Origin: Micromonospora pallida
GTDB lineage: Bacteria > Actinomycetota > Actinomycetes > Mycobacteriales > Micromonosporaceae
Assembly: GCF_900090325.1 (NCBI RefSeq)
Contig: NZ_FMHW01000002.1
Coordinates: 3,845,001 to 3,909,000 of the forward strand
Reading direction: 5' to 3'
DNA length: 64,000 bases
The translations under genes were made by a program, and so were the position numbers. The notes beneath the pieces are model-generated. The model saw only the letters and a list, made by a program, of their open reading frames with translations, was not told the DNA's origin and did not search any database. Of the stretch, positions 45,461 to 54,071 are shown piece after piece (the first letter of the stretch is position 1; each line of letters opens with the position of its first letter).

Positions 45461-46840
45461 TCAGGTGATGTGGAGGGTCGCGGCGAGGCGGGCCAGGTCG
45501 GCCGGAGCGTCGGCGGACCGCGCCACGACGGCGACCAGGCCGCGTACCGCCGGGCGGTCGTGCACCTCGCCCCGGGCGGTACGTTCCGCGTCCAGCAGCG
45601 TCCGGCCCGCCCGGAACATGTCGCCGGCCAGCACGTACGCGCGGGCCGCGTCGAGGAGGTATGCGGCCCGGTGCTCGGTCGGCAGCCACCACCACTCGTC
45701 GCCGGCCGTCAGCCGCTCGTGTCGTACCGTCGCCGCGGTGACCTCCCCGAGGGTCGTCTCGGCCACCACCCGCGCGGCCTCGACCGCCGCCCGGCCGAAC
45801 CCGCCGTCACCGGCCCCGACGTCCCGAGCGGCCTCTGCGGCCTGGTCGAGCAACTGCCGCACGTCACGGTCCAGCCCTCGGCCGGCAGCGGCGAGGGCGG
45901 CCTGAATCAGCAGCGTCCCGACCAGGGACGGATCGACCCGGGCACCGGACCGCGCCGACTTCAGACGGTGTACGGCGACGACGGCCGCCTCCATCGCAGA
46001 GCGTCGCCGGTCGGTGTGCCGCAGGGCCTGCGCCAGTGACACCGTGGCGACGGCGGCGACCTGCGGATCGCCGGTGGCCAGGGCGACCGCCATCCCCCGG
46101 TCGGCGGCCAGCCAGGCCAACTCCCCCTGGTCGACCTTGACCAGCGCCAGGGCGGTGAGTCCGTACACGGGGACCAGCAGCGCGGCGGTCGCCCGGTCGG
46201 AGCGGACGGCCCGCGCCGCGCGGACGGCGTCGAGCAATCCCGGCAGCAGGGCGAGCAGTTGCGGGTAGCGGGCGTGGCGGTAGCTCTGCTCCGCGTGGCC
46301 CAGCCGGACCCGCAACGCCGCGACGTCGACCGGCTCGGGCGGGGCCTCGACGTGGTACCGCGCCAGGGCGGTGCGTACCCCCTCCACGCCTGCGGCGGCG
46401 GGGTCCGGTCGGTCGGGCTGATCGGCCAGCAGCACCCCCAGATCGATCCGGAGCGTGGCGGCGACCTCCCGCAGACTGGACACCCGTTCCAGCCGACGCA
46501 CCCCGCGTTCGACCTTGTCCACCCAACTCTTCGACTTGCCGAGGCGGTCGGCGAACTGCTGCTGGGTCATGTTGCGCCGTACCCGCCACTGGGCGACCCG
46601 GCGGCCCACCGGCAGGTCGTTCACCCGCCGGCCCGTCCCGCTCACCGGACGATCCCCGACCACGAGCAGGACCAGTACGAGCAGCGCGACGATCAGGCCG
46701 TAGGCGTACTGCTGCCGGGTTAGCGGCGCGCGGGCCGGGCGGGCCGGACCGGGCACCCGATCGCCGTCCGGTTGCGGCGGCCGGGCCCCGGGAACGGGCT
46801 CCGCCGCCGGCAACGGCCCGTCATGCGGACGTTCACGCAT
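45461..46840 (-). CDS. XRE-type regulator with an N-terminal membrane helix and helical-repeat C-terminus
   Basis: 459 residues from an ATG at 46840 with a near-perfect GAGGAGG site five bases upstream. Residues 1-43 are Pro/Arg-rich, residues about 46-61 form a clear membrane helix (YGLIVALLVLVLLVVGD), then a helix-turn-helix domain follows (VGRRVAQWRVRRNMTQQQFA, then LGKSKSWVDKVERGVRR, about 78-115). The rest is alpha-helical and resembles TPR-type repeats (EQSYRHARYPQLLALLPGLL; GELAWLAADRGMAVALATGD). The usual soluble form would start at the GTG at 46624, so membrane anchoring depends on the upstream start. It is divergent from a small GntR gene. Confidence 0.8.
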   Translation of the reverse strand: MRERPHDGPLPAAEPVPGARPPQPDGDRVPGPARPARAPLTRQQYAYGLIVALLVLVLLVVGDRPVSGTGRRVNDLPVGRRVAQWRVRRNMTQQQFADRLGKSKSWVDKVERGVRRLERVSSLREVAATLRIDLGVLLADQPDRPDPAAAGVEGVRTALARYHVEAPPEPVDVAALRVRLGHAEQSYRHARYPQLLALLPGLLDAVRAARAVRSDRATAALLVPVYGLTALALVKVDQGELAWLAADRGMAVALATGDPQVAAVATVSLAQALRHTDRRRSAMEAAVVAVHRLKSARSGARVDPSLVGTLLIQAALAAAGRGLDRDVRQLLDQAAEAARDVGAGDGGFGRAAVEAARVVAETTLGEVTAATVRHERLTAGDEWWWLPTEHRAAYLLDAARAYVLAGDMFRAGRTLLDAERTARGEVHDRPAVRGLVAVVARSADAPADLARLAATLHIT

Positions 46841-47036
46841 CTGCGCCTCCTCAGAGTTCGTAGGGCAGGGGGCGGGGTGACACGGGGAGCCACCCCGCCC
46901 GGTATGGAGGCGCTCCGTTGCTGACGAGAGGACCTCACTCGCAACTTAAAGTGCAGTGAGTACACAGTCAGCACAGCATGCACAGCATGTCGTATCGGGT
47001 GGCATCCTCAGGGGGCTGACGAGAGGTGGCCCTGCC
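46841..47036. promoter_or_regulatory. Divergent control region of the XRE and GntR genes
   Basis: A hairpin (GGGCGGGGTG / CACCCCGCCC, 46870-46900) lies in the leader of the XRE gene. An imperfect palindrome, CTCACT ... ACTTAAAGT ... AGTGAG (46934-46960), is a likely operator. The 12-mer GCTGACGAGAGG occurs at 46920 and at 47015, and CACAGCATG is repeated in tandem at 46972-46989. Either regulator could bind here. Confidence 0.5.
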
Positions 47037-47264
47037 ATGCCGAGACAACCCCTGTACGAGCAGGTCATAGGCGATGTGATCGCCTCGATACGGACTGGCG
47101 CGCTACAGCCTGGAGACAAGCTGCCGTCCATCACCGAGCTGTGCGAGCAGTACAGCGCCAGCCCAACGCCGATCAGGCTGGCCCTACGGCTCCTCGACGA
47201 GCGGGGCTGGATCGAGGTGCACCAGGGCAAGGGCTCATTCGTGGCGGCGAACCCGCCTACCTAA
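47037..47264 (+). CDS. Minimal GntR-family DNA-binding protein
   Basis: 75 residues, only a GntR winged helix: PLYEQVIGDVIASIRTGALQ, PGDKLPSITELCEQYSAS, PTPIRLALRLLDERGWIEVH, QGKGSFVA. There is no effector-binding domain. The ATG at 47037 follows GAGAGG. Very short GntR proteins of this kind occur in actinobacteria, often opposite an XRE gene as here. Without an effector domain it may respond only through protein contacts or act as a simple DNA-binding factor. Confidence 0.85.
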   Translation: MPRQPLYEQVIGDVIASIRTGALQPGDKLPSITELCEQYSASPTPIRLALRLLDERGWIEVHQGKGSFVAANPPT

Positions 47265-47315
47265 AAGGCCAGGACCCACTACGTCAAAACTCCACGGCGA
47301 CAGCCGGTTGCCGCC

Positions 47316-47765
47316 GGTGCACCCCACGTGCGCGGGAAGGACACCGCGAACAGCCCGCCGACCCAGACCAGCGGGAAAGCACCCCCACATGCGTGGGGAA
47401 CGCGATCTGCACCTCACCGCGTGGGGGCGTTCGCCGGAGCACCCCCACGTGCGTGGAGAGGACGCCGAGTCGATGGAAGAGGCCGTGCAGATGCGCGGAG
47501 CACCGCCACGTGCGTGGGGAAGACGCGCCGCGCCCGTCGGATGGTCTGGTCGCGCCGGGAGCACCCCGCGTGCGTGGGGAAGCCGAGGCGGTGGGCCACA
47601 CCAGCCTGGAGGACATCGAAGCACCCCCACGTGCGTGGGGAGGACCGCGTAGGAGGGCAGGAAGCCGGTGTTGCCGGACTGCTCCCCGCGCACGCGGGGG
47701 TGATCCGGGGTAGGGCAGCCCCGGCCGCACACCTCGACCCTGCTCCCCGCGCACGGGGGTGTCCC
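47316..47765. CRISPR. Small type I-E-like CRISPR array with an orientation switch; no cas genes nearby
   Basis: Eight degenerate repeats of 27-29 bases with 32-33-base spacers. Repeats 1-6 start at 47316, 47376, 47436, 47497, 47558 and 47618 and resemble GGAGCACCCCCACGTGCGTG+GGGAAGAC, i.e. minus-strand orientation relative to the usual I-E repeat. Repeats 7 and 8 start at 47679 and 47740 and read CTGCTCCCCGCGCACGCGGG+GGTGATCC, i.e. plus orientation. The spacer between 6 and 7 is a normal 33 bases. Several repeats carry substitutions or a missing base, which suggests decay. No cas gene lies in the window, so the array is an orphan here. Confidence 0.85.
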
Positions 47766-47767
47766 TA

Positions 47768-48065
47768 GGGTTTCGTCAAGCAGCAGCTTGAGGGCAGGTC
47801 GCCGGACAGGTGCAGACCGATGCCCTGACGTTGAAGACCGCGCTGCCTCTCGACGCCGCGACCGATGTCGACGATGCCCGCCAGGCCGGAGTCCTGGCCC
47901 ACGCCGCAGCCGGTGACCTCGGCCACGCTGCCCACGCCACCCTTGCCCACCAGGCACAACCTGATTGATGTCGATCTCAAGACCGTCGATGCCTCAAAAT
48001 GACCCTGCACTTGGCGATCTCTGAGGCACCCGGCCTCAGGTCGTCGGAAGTCCGGGGAGGACAAC
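47768..48065. other. Gene-free stretch between the CRISPR array and a secreted protein
   Basis: No convincing gene. A short plus-strand reading from about 47811 to 47968 (ending GDLGHAAHATLAHQAQPD) could be a gene fragment but has no recognisable family. A GGGGAGG ribosome-binding site just before 48066 serves the next gene. Confidence 0.4.
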
Positions 48066-49010
48066 ATGCGGTTCGGTAGGCGACTGATGGTTTCGGTCGC
48101 GATGGTTTTCAGTTTCCTGGTCCTGTCTGGGCAGCCGGCCCAGGCTGCCTACTACAACACGTACAGCGACATTGCCAGCACACCCGACACAGGATGCTGC
48201 ACCGGGGTACAGGGCTTCGCCGCCGGAGCCACCTACCTCTACTCGATCAAGACGCGCACCAACTACGACGACGTCTCCGTCATCTACCGTGTCCACAAGG
48301 ACACCGGCGCGCGAGTGGTGATGACGAACGGCACGAACAACACGTCGACCAACACCTGGCTCGGGCACGCGAACGACATGACGATCGTCGACATCGATGG
48401 ACAGCACCACATGTTCGTCGTCACCATGAAATCGAGCGGCGCGCAGCTCGTACGGCTCCGCTACGACGGCAGCACCTACTACCACGCCGGGTCGTACCAG
48501 GTGCGTCTCAACGGGGCCGTGGCAACGCCGTCCGGAATCAATCGGGTCTCGGTCAGCAGTAGCGCGATCACGTTCATGTTCAAGAGCGGCAGGACGATCT
48601 ACAACGGCAGTCTCCCGCTGCGCGCCACCTCCGGGACCATCGATCTGACAAAAGCGTTCACCCTGCAGGTCGAGGGCGCTCTCGTCAACGGTGCCACCGT
48701 GCCGGACCTGGGGACCTTCGTCAACCAGGGGTTCTTCTACGACGCGCCCAAGAAGGTTCTCTACTACCCGCTGACCAAGGACAACCGCAGCATCGTGCTC
48801 GTCTACCGGAACGTGTCGCCGACCACGACCGGGACCGCGCCGGCGGCCACCGACCTCTCCTTCCGCATCACGTCCTCGGCATACTCGTCCAAGTTCGAGA
48901 TCGAAGGCGTGGGAATCAGCGACGGCAAGCTGTACTTCAACACCAACCGGGCGAACTCAACCGGCGCTTACGACGGCGTCCACGTGTTCAACGGCTACGT
49001 CGCGGCCTAG
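48066..49010 (+). CDS. Secreted protein of unknown function
   Basis: 314 residues from an ATG with a GGGGAGG site. A Sec signal peptide (MRFGRRLMVSVAMVFSFLVL, cleavage near QPAQAAYY) is followed by a beta-rich mature domain with repeated Y/F-containing strands (GATYLYSIKTRTNYDDVSVI, GQHHMFVVTMKSSGAQLVRL, KKVLYYPLTKDNRSIVLVYR, GKLYFNTNR). The pattern suggests a propeller or lectin-like fold, but no family was recognised. A CC pair (TGCCTG-like region, residues DTGCCTGVQ) could form a vicinal disulfide. G+C is visibly lower than in the core genes. Confidence 0.8.
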   Translation: MRFGRRLMVSVAMVFSFLVLSGQPAQAAYYNTYSDIASTPDTGCCTGVQGFAAGATYLYSIKTRTNYDDVSVIYRVHKDTGARVVMTNGTNNTSTNTWLGHANDMTIVDIDGQHHMFVVTMKSSGAQLVRLRYDGSTYYHAGSYQVRLNGAVATPSGINRVSVSSSAITFMFKSGRTIYNGSLPLRATSGTIDLTKAFTLQVEGALVNGATVPDLGTFVNQGFFYDAPKKVLYYPLTKDNRSIVLVYRNVSPTTTGTAPAATDLSFRITSSAYSSKFEIEGVGISDGKLYFNTNRANSTGAYDGVHVFNGYVAA

Positions 49011-49020
49011 CGTACGCGAC

Positions 49021-49069
49021 GGGTGGACCCGCTGTGGCTCATCGATTGCGCCACAGCGCGTCCACGCCC
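49021..49069 (+). terminator. Terminator after the secreted protein
   Basis: GGGTGGACCCGCTGTGGC pairs with GCCACAGCGCGTCCACGCCC with two mismatches or bulges around an 11-base loop, ten bases after the stop. Confidence 0.75.
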
Positions 49070-49165
49070 GTTCCCCGCCTCGTGGTTGGCTACGCCCTAC
49101 TCTGCTACCGCCGACTCACCAAAAACAACCATCTGGAATGAGCCTTAATTGCCGCGGAATGCGCC

Positions 49166-49747
49166 TTACCCCGCGAAAGGACTGGCGTGACCGGCGGGCC
49201 GCATGGACAGCACGGACAACGACAGCAGCAGGATGCCGCCGATCAGGAAGTAGGTACCGGAGGCCACCATATAGGCCAAACCCAACTCGGGATTGGCCGC
49301 CTTGGCTCCCCATTGAACGATTTCGCCGCCGACGGCGGCCGACAGCAGCAATCCCAGCAGCGGGGCGGCCGCTCGGCCGAAGCGGAGAAGCCGCGGATCA
49401 CCGCACAGCACCGCAGTCGCCACTACCAGCGCCACCAGGCCCAGAATCGGGGTCAGGAAAGGAAGGTCCGTGGTCCGCAGCGCAGAGACCGGATCACCGT
49501 TCGAGGCCAACGGCGCGAACATCGCCACCATCATCGCGAGGAATCCGGCACCGGCCATGATGTACGGCAGCGGCGAGGACAGCCCGTTGGGCGATGCCGC
49601 CATCGCGGCCCCGCCCGGCGCGGAGGGTGTCGTGAAGTAAGGCGGCGGGGCGGGCTGCGCGGGCACCGGCTGCGACGAGCCCTCGGCCCGGGGAGGTTGG
49701 CTCGGAGGCACAGACGGACGGGTGTCCTCGTGGTCTGCAGCTGTCAC
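49166..49747 (-). CDS. Small four-helix membrane protein
   Basis: 193 residues. A Pro/Ser-rich N-terminal tail of about 60 residues precedes about four membrane helices (PYIMAGAGFLAMMVAMFAPL; FLTPILGLVALVVATAVLCG; AAAPLLGLLLSAAVGGEIVQ; YMVASGTYFLIGGILLLSLS). No family was recognised. Small proline-tailed membrane proteins like this are common in actinobacteria and rarely have known roles. It is convergent with the secreted-protein gene. Confidence 0.7.
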   Translation of the reverse strand: MTAADHEDTRPSVPPSQPPRAEGSSQPVPAQPAPPPYFTTPSAPGGAAMAASPNGLSSPLPYIMAGAGFLAMMVAMFAPLASNGDPVSALRTTDLPFLTPILGLVALVVATAVLCGDPRLLRFGRAAAPLLGLLLSAAVGGEIVQWGAKAANPELGLAYMVASGTYFLIGGILLLSLSVLSMRPAGHASPFAG

Positions 49748-49789
49748 CCCTGCAGTATCGCAGTCGGCTGCGATCGACCGGGCTCAGCC

Positions 49790-49975
49790 CAACGTAAGGG
49801 ACGTTTCGTAACCCGGCGTCTGTCTGTTGGGGCGTCGGGCAGGATGCCTGGGTGCAGGTGATCACGGCAGCCCGCCCGGAGTGGATCTTCCCATTTACTG
49901 GGCTGCATCCGGCTCAATTCCGCACGCTGGTCCGGCTCGTCGCCGAGCGTGGCGGTGACGCCGTAGCCGGACCAG
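49790..49975 (+). pseudogene. 5' remnant of an IS5-type transposase
   Basis: From GTG 49852 the reading is ITAARPEWIFPFTGLHPAQF then RTLVRLVAERGGDAVAG, which matches the start of a common actinobacterial IS5-family transposase; the match then stops at about 49975. GTAAGGGACGTTTCG at about 49794 looks like the terminal sequence of such elements. No DDE motif remains. A second IS5-like fragment lies at 57290-57600. Confidence 0.6.
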
Positions 49976-50078
49976 CAGTGCCGCCCGTCGAGTCCTCGCC
50001 AACGCCGCAACCGTTTGCCCGCCACGCGTACGGGTATCGCTGCGCGCTCATGCCGCGATCAGGGTGGGGAGCGTGGAG

Positions 50079-50495
50079 TCAGTGTGCCGTCGGTGCCGGC
50101 CTGCGGCGAACCCGCCACCACACCTCGACGAGGACCGGTGGCAGCGCGATCGCGGCACCGGCGAACGCAAGTGCCCGGGTGCGTCGTTGCTGGATCTCAT
50201 CACGTAGTTCTTCGTAGGTGGTCTGGTGTTCGATGACGTCGCCGCGGGACCGTACGCATTCGTCGCCGGGCCCGATTAGGACATCGTGGTTGGCCGGGTT
50301 GGCCTCGAAGCAGGCAATCCTGGTCGGCTTCAGTTCCCAGTTGACGCGGTCCCAGTCGACATCGACCCACGACTGCGACGTGCACACGTCGCCGGAGCAG
50401 GAGGTTCGTACCGGCAGCTCCCAGCCGGAACGCAGCACGAAAGCGCCGACGAACAGGCCCAACAGAACAGAGCTGAGGGAGACGACCGCGCGCAT
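50079..50495 (-). CDS. Hypothetical membrane protein
   Basis: 138 residues from the ATG at 50495 (an in-frame upstream ATG at 50582 gives 167). One helix near the N-terminus (VVSLSSVLLGLFVGAFVLRS) and one near the C-terminus (RALAFAGAAIALPPVLVEVW) enclose an external part with four cysteines (RTSCSGDVCTSQSW, RIACFEANPANHD, DECVRSRGD), probably disulfide-bonded. No family was recognised. The gene lies just downstream of the IS5 remnant. Confidence 0.6.
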   Translation of the reverse strand: MRAVVSLSSVLLGLFVGAFVLRSGWELPVRTSCSGDVCTSQSWVDVDWDRVNWELKPTRIACFEANPANHDVLIGPGDECVRSRGDVIEHQTTYEELRDEIQQRRTRALAFAGAAIALPPVLVEVWWRVRRRPAPTAH

Positions 50496-50877
50496 GTCAG
50501 GTTGGACTGCCGGCAGTCGCGCCTGGTTCCACCAGAGGCCCTCCAAAATGTTCCTTCCCGCGTTCGCCTCGGCGTACTCCACCGAGGCGAGCGCGAGATT
50601 GCTTTACCTACGTCGAATCCCATGTGGGCTTTCAAACGTGCCTACCCTGTCGAGGACCGGACGCACTCATCTGCCGCGATCAGCGCGCGGAGGTGTTCGT
50701 GTCGCGGGATCCGGTTGGGGCCGGCGGGACGCCGAAGGTATCGAGAAGACGTTGCCGCGACTCAAAGCGCTCGTTGAGACGGGCCGGCCGGACCGCTGAG
50801 CTCGTCCTGGTCCGGGACTGTAAAACGAACGACCCTGTCCATTGGATGCACGGAGACCAAGCCTGGAGGTGGCCTTC
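50496..50877. other. Gene-poor stretch before the STAS remnant
   Basis: Open readings on both strands exist but none has a protein-like composition or recognised motif. GGAGGT at 50866-50871 is the likely ribosome-binding site of the STAS gene that follows. Confidence 0.4.
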
Positions 50878-51190
50878 GTGGGGCAGCTGTTTCCCTGGAT
50901 ACACGAAGTGTGTTGGTCGGGGGACGTCTGCGCCGTCACGGTGTCCGGAGAACTCGACCTGGCTGTCAGCGGCGACCTGCGCCGAGTCTTGGCCGACGAC
51001 CCGCCGGCCCGGTACCGCCCGCCTGGTCATCGACATGATCGCGGTCACCTTTATCGACTCCACGGCGCTGTCATGCCTGGGCCCCGCTGCGATTCCGCAC
51101 CGGGTCACAGGCCGAACTTCTCCTGGTCGTCCCGGCCTCGATGCTGCTGGGCGTGACCGGTCGTGTCGATGCCCGCCTACTCTGGGCGCA
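50878..51190 (+). pseudogene. STAS-domain anti-sigma-factor antagonist, broken by two frameshifts
   Basis: Three frames together give one STAS domain. The first (from GTG 50878) reads DVCAVTVSGELDLAVSGDLR RVLADDP; the second, entered near 51010-51020, reads ARLVIDMIAVTFIDSTALSC with the conserved serine and strand; the third, entered near 51112, reads LLLVVPASMLLGVTGRVDAR. Such proteins bind anti-sigma factors and are controlled by serine phosphorylation. Two changes of frame mean no intact product unless they are sequencing errors. Confidence 0.65.
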
Positions 51191-51211
51191 GTGGCAAGGG
51201 GGTACCGGGGT

Positions 51212-52149
51212 ATGGATGACGCAGGCCGCACCGCCGACGCCGGAGACGCCCCGCCCGGTCCCCGCAGCGGCCGGCGGGCCGGCCGGCCTGCCCGCCCGGT
51301 CGCCGCCATGCTCACCGCAGCCCTCCTCGTCCTGGCCTCGACGGCCACCTGGTACATCGAGCGGCGGAGCGACTCGCTGGAGCACCAGCGGCGTCAGGAC
51401 GAGCGGGCCCTGTTCGAACGGGCGTACAACGACCCGATCTCCGCCGCGGCCATGGTGATCAACACGCCGGCGTTCGCCAGCCGTTGCCCGGTGAGGCTGC
51501 GGCACCTGCTCTCGATACCGGCCGACGAGGTGCGTCCGGGCCCGGCGTTGGTCGACGCCTACCTGGACCGGCTGTTCGTCCTGCTCGGCGCCCAGGTTCC
51601 CGGGGGGATGTCGGGCCGTACCTCAGCGCGCTGCACCGCGACGAGAACCACGCCGCTGCCCTCTGCTCGGCGAACCGGGCCGTCCGGTCCTGCCGGGCGG
51701 TGCTGCCGACCGGCCCGCCCACGCCCGCCCCGGATGTCTCCGGGGCATCGGCGGGCTTCTGGGACAACCCGCAGCACATCGAGGTGCGCCCGCAACGCTC
51801 GACGGTCCGTGTGAGCGGCGCGCCGGGTGGCGTCACGGTGATCGACGTCCGGGTGGTCGAGACGACCCCGTCCTGTCTGACCCGGAAACCGGAGGAGGTG
51901 CCGGTGCCGCGGTACATCGGCACCACCTCCCTGAGTCTGTCCTTCAGCCTCGGCGTCGGTCCGAGCGGGCAGCGGGTGTGGCTGCTCGACCGCATCGACG
52001 CCTGCCCGGTGCACCCGGACCCACTGGCCTCGGCCCCGATCGTCGACACCGACTCGATGCTCCGGCACAGATCGATCCGGGCAAGTGCGACCGATTCCCT
52101 CTTCGCCTACGCCGGGAGCACCTGCCCATCGCCGCCCAGCCCGCGGTGA
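51212..52149 (+). pseudogene. Membrane-anchored hypothetical protein with a frameshift at a G-run
   Basis: From ATG 51212 a basic segment, a membrane helix (AAMLTAALLVLASTATWYIE) and a helical region continue to GAQVPGG near 51605. There a run of six G (51602-51607) marks the change to another frame, which continues convincingly (VGPYLSALHRDENHAAALCS, GVTVIDVRVVETTPSCLTRK, IGTTSLSLSFSLGVGPSGQR) to TGA at 52147. The joined product would be about 310 residues with an external C-terminal domain. The end, after about 52060, may be shifted again. Family unknown. Confidence 0.55.
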
Positions 52150-52238
52150 ACCGCCGGCCACACCAAGGGCGTAAATCCGCTCCGCCGGGGCCACCGGCCG
52201 ACTCACCGCGCCCGACACAACTGCGGCCCCGCCAGCTA

Positions 52239-52361
52239 TCAGAACGGGGCGTCCACCGAGAGCCGGCGCAGCTGCGTCAGGTACGGAGCCAACTCTCCCA
52301 CCTCGAACCGGCAGGTGCCGATGACGTGCCAGAACTGGCCCCGGGTCACCGTCCAGTTTGT
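52239..52361 (-). pseudogene. C-terminal gene fragment
   Basis: About 40 residues (NWTVTRGQFWHVIGTCRFEV then GELAPYLTQLRRLSVDAPF) read like a real C-terminus and stop at 52239, but the upstream part runs into the dispersed repeat at 52377. It appears to be the end of a gene cut off by that repeat. No family was recognised. Confidence 0.3.
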
Positions 52362-52376
52362 ACCGGCCGTCCGGAC

Positions 52377-52696
52377 CGACCGCGCCGCCGCGAGATCTTG
52401 GACAGTTACCGTCCTCGCTGAACGGTAACTGTCCAAGATTCGGCTCGCGTGCTGGATGTATGCCACGCCGGCCCGATGTCGCTACGGGTCAACCAGCCTG
52501 CACCTGCCCGGCAGCACGCCTCGCGGGAGGTGCACGGGCGCGCCACATCCCGGCGACCTCAGCTCTGCCACCACATCCACCTCGCCCTCGTCACGCAGGC
52601 CCGACACCCGCCTACCCTGAGCGCCTCCTGGCCCCCAGCAAGCACTCGCTGCTCGCGTGTTGGCGGCGGCGGCCGTCCGGCACGCACTCGACGCGG
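52377..52696. repeat. Dispersed direct repeat, copy A (with 45-bp palindrome)
   Basis: About 315 bases are closely similar to 61182-61496 in the same orientation. Both copies contain the identical palindrome ATCTTGGACAGTTACCGT-N9-ACGGTAACTGTCCAAGAT (here 52395-52439). Downstream similarity is high but interrupted by substitutions and a three-base insertion. No intact reading frame is shared over the whole repeat. The two copies bound the accessory block between them. Confidence 0.85.
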
Positions 52697-52697
52697 C

Positions 52698-53006
52698 CTC
52701 GCCGAGGGCATCGCCCGTATTGGCGGACCGGCCGCGCAGACGGCGGCACCCCGGCTCCGCCGCGCCTGGTTCAGCCCGCACACCTTCGAGCGGGCCGCGT
52801 ACCTGCGCGCCGTTACAGCACTCGACCCAGGTAACACGGATTCGCTGCTCACCGAGGGCTTGTGGGACTGCGAGAGCGACGTACGACAGTTCGCGGCCGA
52901 ACACGTCCCACTCGACGATTCGACCCGCAAACAGCTGAGCTATCTCCGCGACGACCCGATGGAAACTCCCGAGGTACGCGCCACCGCCGCTGCTCGGCTC
53001 ATCTGA
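52698..53006 (+). pseudogene. C-terminal part of a helical-repeat (HEAT-like) protein
   Basis: The last 75 or so codons are protein-like and helical: TFERAAYLRAVTALDPGNTD, SLLTEGLWDCESDVRQFAAE, then PLDDSTRKQLSYLRDDPMET. The pattern of paired helices suggests a HEAT-type repeat. Upstream the frame enters the dispersed repeat and loses protein character, so the gene seems truncated at its 5' end. A hairpin terminator follows. Confidence 0.4.
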
Positions 53007-53027
53007 GCGAACACACCACCTGCAGAG

Positions 53028-53054
53028 CCTCCCGTTGCGCTTCGTGACGGGAGG
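53028..53054 (+). terminator. Hairpin terminator
   Basis: CCTCCCGT / ACGGGAGG, an eight-bp stem with an 11-base loop, 22 bases after the HEAT-like fragment. Confidence 0.6.
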
Positions 53055-53177
53055 ATCCCGGCCGTTCACGCCTGAACCCGGTTCGCCGGGAACGCACTCT
53101 TCTGCCGCCGACCGCGCGTCACTCAGCGTCACAGAGGGCTATCGAGTCAGCGTCCGGTCGCGCCGGATTGAGTGCGG

Positions 53178-53851
53178 TCAGTGTGTTTGGGTCGCCCAGA
53201 CCGGCTGCTGGGGCTCGTCGTTGTGCACGATGATGTTGGCATGATGGGTCGGGCGGACCGTGGCGAAGTAGAGCTGTTGGGCGGGGATGTAACGCTCGTG
53301 CCAGCGCCGTTCGACGTCGGTCCGGGATGACATTCGGCGCTCTCGGATCACGGCACGATCGACGGTCTTCTCGAGCGCGGTAGACACGAAGATGCGCAGG
53401 TCCCACCGGTCGATCAGTTCCGGGCGCATGAGGAAGACGCCGTCGAAGAGCAGCACGGCGTCGGCGGGGGCAGTCGTGACCGGCGGGGACAGTGCGGTGT
53501 CCGCGGTGCGGTCGTAGACCGCGTGTTGGCAGTGTCGATCTCCGTCCGGGCCGAGCGGATCGAGCAGAACCCGGTTCAGGGCGTCGTAGTCGTGGGTGTC
53601 GAAGTAGCAGCCTTCGGCCGAGTACTCGCCGCGCGGGTAGCGCTGTGCCCGGGGAAGAGGAAATCGTCGATCGTCGCGCGGATGACATCGCGGCCCTGTT
53701 CGCGCAAGACGACGGCCAACTCGTCGGCGAGGGTGGTCTTGCCGGCGGCGGGCGGTCCGTCGATGGCAACCCGCGTCGGGTGTACGACTGCGACGGACCC
53801 GACTGCCTCAGCCAGGCGGCCGAGCATCTCGTCGCGGGTGCCTTGGTCCAT
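53178..53851 (-). pseudogene. Uridine kinase-like P-loop kinase with one frameshift
   Basis: The 5' part (ATG 53851) reads VHPTRVAIDGPPAAGKTTLA with a Walker A loop and RATIDDFLFPGH. At about 53655, in a run of C, the frame changes; the other frame continues as RYPRGEYSAEGCYFDTHDYD, ALNRVLLDPLGPDGDRHCQH, AVLLFDGVFLMRPELIDRWD and EKTVDRAVIRE down to the stop at 53178. One missing C restores a complete kinase of about 225 residues. It would phosphorylate a nucleoside such as uridine. Either a real loss or a homopolymer sequencing error. Confidence 0.75.
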
Positions 53852-54071
53852 GTCCTGCCCGTCCTGGTCTCGCAAAGGTCGCCGTGTCGGGCCGACCTTA
53901 TGCGCGCCAGCCCTTTCGCGCCTGCCAATGCCCGAGTGAGCGAGATTGCCGCATGCGGAAGTGGCTGCGGTCGTGGCGCAAACGCACTGTCATGCCGGCG
54001 CTGGTTGCGTGACCGTTCTGCCACGTCCCGCGCGGCCATCCGGATGTTCGGAGCCCCGTAAGGTATGGCCA

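Noticed and set aside
47141..47713. Open reading frames with repeated HPHVRGED/PTCVGR-like peptides
   Set aside because: These are translations of CRISPR repeats, not proteins.
47316..47765. Active CRISPR-Cas system
   Set aside because: No cas gene is found within the window and the repeats are degenerate, so only an orphan array can be claimed.
49187..49861. Plus-strand open frame of 224 residues opposite the four-helix membrane protein
   Set aside because: It is Arg/Gln/His-rich without hydrophobic pattern, as expected for an antisense shadow.
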